Assembly: GCF_029813775.1 (NCBI RefSeq)
Contig: NZ_JARVKW010000048.1
Coordinates: forward strand, 1 to 52,891
From: Streptomyces sp. DH24
GTDB lineage: Bacteria > Actinomycetota > Actinomycetes > Streptomycetales > Streptomycetaceae
DNA length: 52,891 nucleotides
Direction of reading: 5' to 3'
Numbering within the stretch: the stretch's first letter is position 1; each line of letters begins with the position of its first letter. Position numbers and translations under genes: made by a program. The notes beneath the pieces are model-generated. The model did no database searches. It was not told where the DNA came from and worked only from the letters and a program-made list of their open reading frames with translations. This document shows, piece after piece, positions 51,602 to 52,891 of this stretch.

Positions 51602-52813
51602 GTGAACAGGACGAACGGTGGCGCGAACCTGCTCGCCCTGCGCAGCCACAACACCGCGCTGGTGCTCGACCTGCTGCGCACGGCGGGCGCCGGGGGAATC
51701 AGCCGGCTGGAACTGGCCGAGCGGACCGGGCTCACCCCGCAGGCGGTCAGCAAGATCACGGCGCGGCTGCGGGAGGACGGGCTCGTGGCGCAGGCCGGGC
51801 GGCGGGCGTCGACGGGGGGCAAGCCGCGGACGGTACTGCGGCTGGTGCCGGAGGCGGGGCACGCGGTGGGGGTGCATCTGGACCGGGACGAGCTTCGGGC
51901 GGTGCTGGTGGATCTCGACGGGGTGGTGGTGGCGGAGCGGCGGTGTGCGGTGGATCTGGGCGCCGGGGCGGATGCCGTGGTGGGGGTGGTGGGGCGGGAG
52001 GTCGGGGCGTTGGTCGGGGGTGGTGGTGCCGGTGGTGAAGGTGGTGCCCGTGGTTCTAGTGGTGCGGGTGTTGCTGGTGATGCAGGTGGCGCCGCCGGTG
52101 CCGGTGCCTGTGCCTGTGCCGGTGGCGCTGCCGGTGCCCTCGGTGCGGAGGCTGTGGGGGGTTCCTGTTCGTTTTCGGTGCTCGGTGTGGGGGTTGCGCT
52201 GCCCGGGCCGCTCGATCATGCGCGCGGGGTGTTGCAGCGGGTCACCGGGTTTCCCGAGTGGGACGGCTTTCCGCTGCGGGACGCGTTGGCGCGGCGGCTG
52301 GGGGTGCCGGTCGTCGTGGACAAGGACACCAATGCCGCGGCACTGGGGCTTGCGGCGAAGGGGGAGGGCGGGGGCGGTTCCTCGTTCGCCTACCTGCATC
52401 TCGGTACGGGGCTGGGGGCCGGGTTGGTGATCGGCGGGGCCGTGCACCGGGGGGCGCGGACCGGGGCCGGGGAGTTCGGGCACCAGGTCATTCAGCTGGA
52501 CGGGCCGCGGTGCGGGTGCGGGGACCGGGGGTGCGTCGAGGCGCTGTGTCTGGCCGCCGTGGCGCGGGGTGAGATGGGGGAGGCGGCGCGGGTGCTGGGG
52601 GCCGGGGCCGCGAACCTCGTGGGGCTGCTGGACATTGACCTCGTGCTGCTCGGTGGGCGGACGGTGGAGGGGGCGCCGGGGGAGTTCGTGCGGGGGGTTG
52701 CGGCTGTGCTGGATGCGCGGGCCCGGAGGGAGGGGCGGGGGGGGGGCGGGGTGCCGGGGCGGCGGTCCCGGCGCTGCCGCCGGGGTTGGCCAGGGGGCCG
52801 GGCTCGGGGGTGA
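51602..52813 (+). CDS. ROK family transcriptional regulator, abnormal C-terminus
   Basis: A predicted 403-residue regulator. Residues 15-75 are a winged helix-turn-helix (ISRLELAERTGLTPQAVSKITARLREDGL). The ROK domain has the phosphate loop LHLGTGLGAGLVIGG, EFGHQVIQLDG and the zinc motif CGCGDRGCVEALC. Residues 140-190 are an unusual Gly/Ala-rich stretch with T-ending Gly codons (GGT), not seen elsewhere in this window. From about 52740 the reading runs through a G10 tract and the rest (PGRRSRRCRRGWPGGRARG) is not ROK-like; the true C-terminus of about 25 residues is missing. It probably controls the divergent Gfo/Idh gene. Confidence 0.78.
   Translation: MNRTNGGANLLALRSHNTALVLDLLRTAGAGGISRLELAERTGLTPQAVSKITARLREDGLVAQAGRRASTGGKPRTVLRLVPEAGHAVGVHLDRDELRAVLVDLDGVVVAERRCAVDLGAGADAVVGVVGREVGALVGGGGAGGEGGARGSSGAGVAGDAGGAAGAGACACAGGAAGALGAEAVGGSCSFSVLGVGVALPGPLDHARGVLQRVTGFPEWDGFPLRDALARRLGVPVVVDKDTNAAALGLAAKGEGGGGSSFAYLHLGTGLGAGLVIGGAVHRGARTGAGEFGHQVIQLDGPRCGCGDRGCVEALCLAAVARGEMGEAARVLGAGAANLVGLLDIDLVLLGGRTVEGAPGEFVRGVAAVLDARARREGRGGGGVPGRRSRRCRRGWPGGRARG
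52737..52746. other. G10 homopolymer at an apparent sequence junction
   Basis: Ten consecutive G flanked by CGGGG-rich sequence. To the left lies the ROK gene, to the right an antisense argS fragment, and each loses its normal 3' end near this tract. It may mark a deletion, inversion or assembly join. Confidence 0.6.
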
Positions 52814-52891
52814 AACCGAGGTCGGCGGCGTTGCGCAGGAGGGCGCGGGTACGGGCGTGGGCGTACCGCACGCGGAAGAGCGGGTTGCTCT
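52750..52891 (-). pseudogene. argS: arginyl-tRNA synthetase fragment, cut at both ends
   Basis: On the minus strand from the window end the frame reads SNPLFRVRYAHARTRALLRNAADLGF, the DALR anticodon-binding part of ArgS. It continues TPEPGPLANPGGSAGTAAPAP and then runs out of homology near 52750. The same frame stays open to a stop at 52488 but only as the complement of the ROK gene. ArgS should continue for about 100 more residues, so the C-terminal third is lost here. The gene runs off the window, so the 5' part cannot be judged. As ArgS is essential, either a second copy exists or the junction is an assembly artefact. Confidence 0.65.

Noticed and set aside
49931..52483. 850-codon minus-strand frame joining UPF0303 to upstream DNA
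   Set aside because: The real UPF0303 gene starts at the coupled GTG 50461; the rest is a shadow of the Gfo/Idh and ROK genes.

Overview
This window is a stretch of high-G+C actinobacterial chromosome, almost certainly Streptomyces. The signs are strong G/C bias at third codon positions, many GTG starts, leaderless transcripts with a TANNNT box 6-7 nt before the start, DasR-type dre operators, a CysO-type cysteine pathway, and families typical of the genus (DUF2017, DUF397, DUF1707, DUF3618, Scr1-like HTH proteins). From memory, the gene order from the M6 protease to rdgB resembles the region around clpS and nagE/nagF in S. coelicolor. That synteny was not computed.

Layout. 0-6.8 kb: a small membrane protein, a secreted M6 metalloprotease, the NAD salvage pair pncB-pncA, and clpS with a DUF2017 gene. 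7-10.5 kb: two amino-acid transporters of different families that share a 45-bp element in their upstream regions. 10.5-12.5 kb: the Mec/CysO/CysM cysteine module with a cysteine-ending leader peptide. 12.5-17.3 kb: a membrane-anchored PemK/MazF-like protein, an MBL-fold hydrolase, and the N-acetylglucosamine PTS genes nagE2, nagE1 and nagF with three dre sites. 17.3-21.7 kb: rph, a lipoprotein, rdgB, tRNA-Leu, a decayed HNH gene, bcp, DUF3618, a GroES-like gene and a guanidine-III riboswitch driving a guanidinium exporter. 21.7-36.5 kb: a class A PBP, an ABC-2 exporter whose ATPase is frameshifted, DUF1707, a GDSL esterase, DUF445, an MFS transporter, Hsp20, DUF2267 and a glycosyltransferase.

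36.5-43.4 kb looks like an accessory island by eye: lower G+C, gene remnants at its left edge and no integrase. It holds a truncated FxsB-like radical SAM tail and a deleted GNAT gene, a DUF397/HTH pair facing a HATPase gene, and a large PLD-nuclease/helicase/DUF3427 protein divergent from an SRA-HNH endonuclease. The last two form a likely defence module. Its endonuclease promoter has a perfect 16-bp palindrome between the -35 and -10 boxes. This is my best candidate for a less-described system.

43.5-52.9 kb returns to chromosomal genes: a SEC-C protein, a secreted GH30-like glycosidase, DUF6412 with a short YidC, an FAH-family hydrolase, an LLM-class oxidoreductase, and UPF0303 plus a Gfo/Idh oxidoreductase divergent from a ROK regulator. 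At the right end the ROK gene and an argS fragment meet at a run of ten G with both 3' ends missing, which suggests a rearrangement or an assembly join.

No CRISPR array, insertion sequence, integrase or rRNA was seen. All family assignments come from reading motifs; no database search was run.
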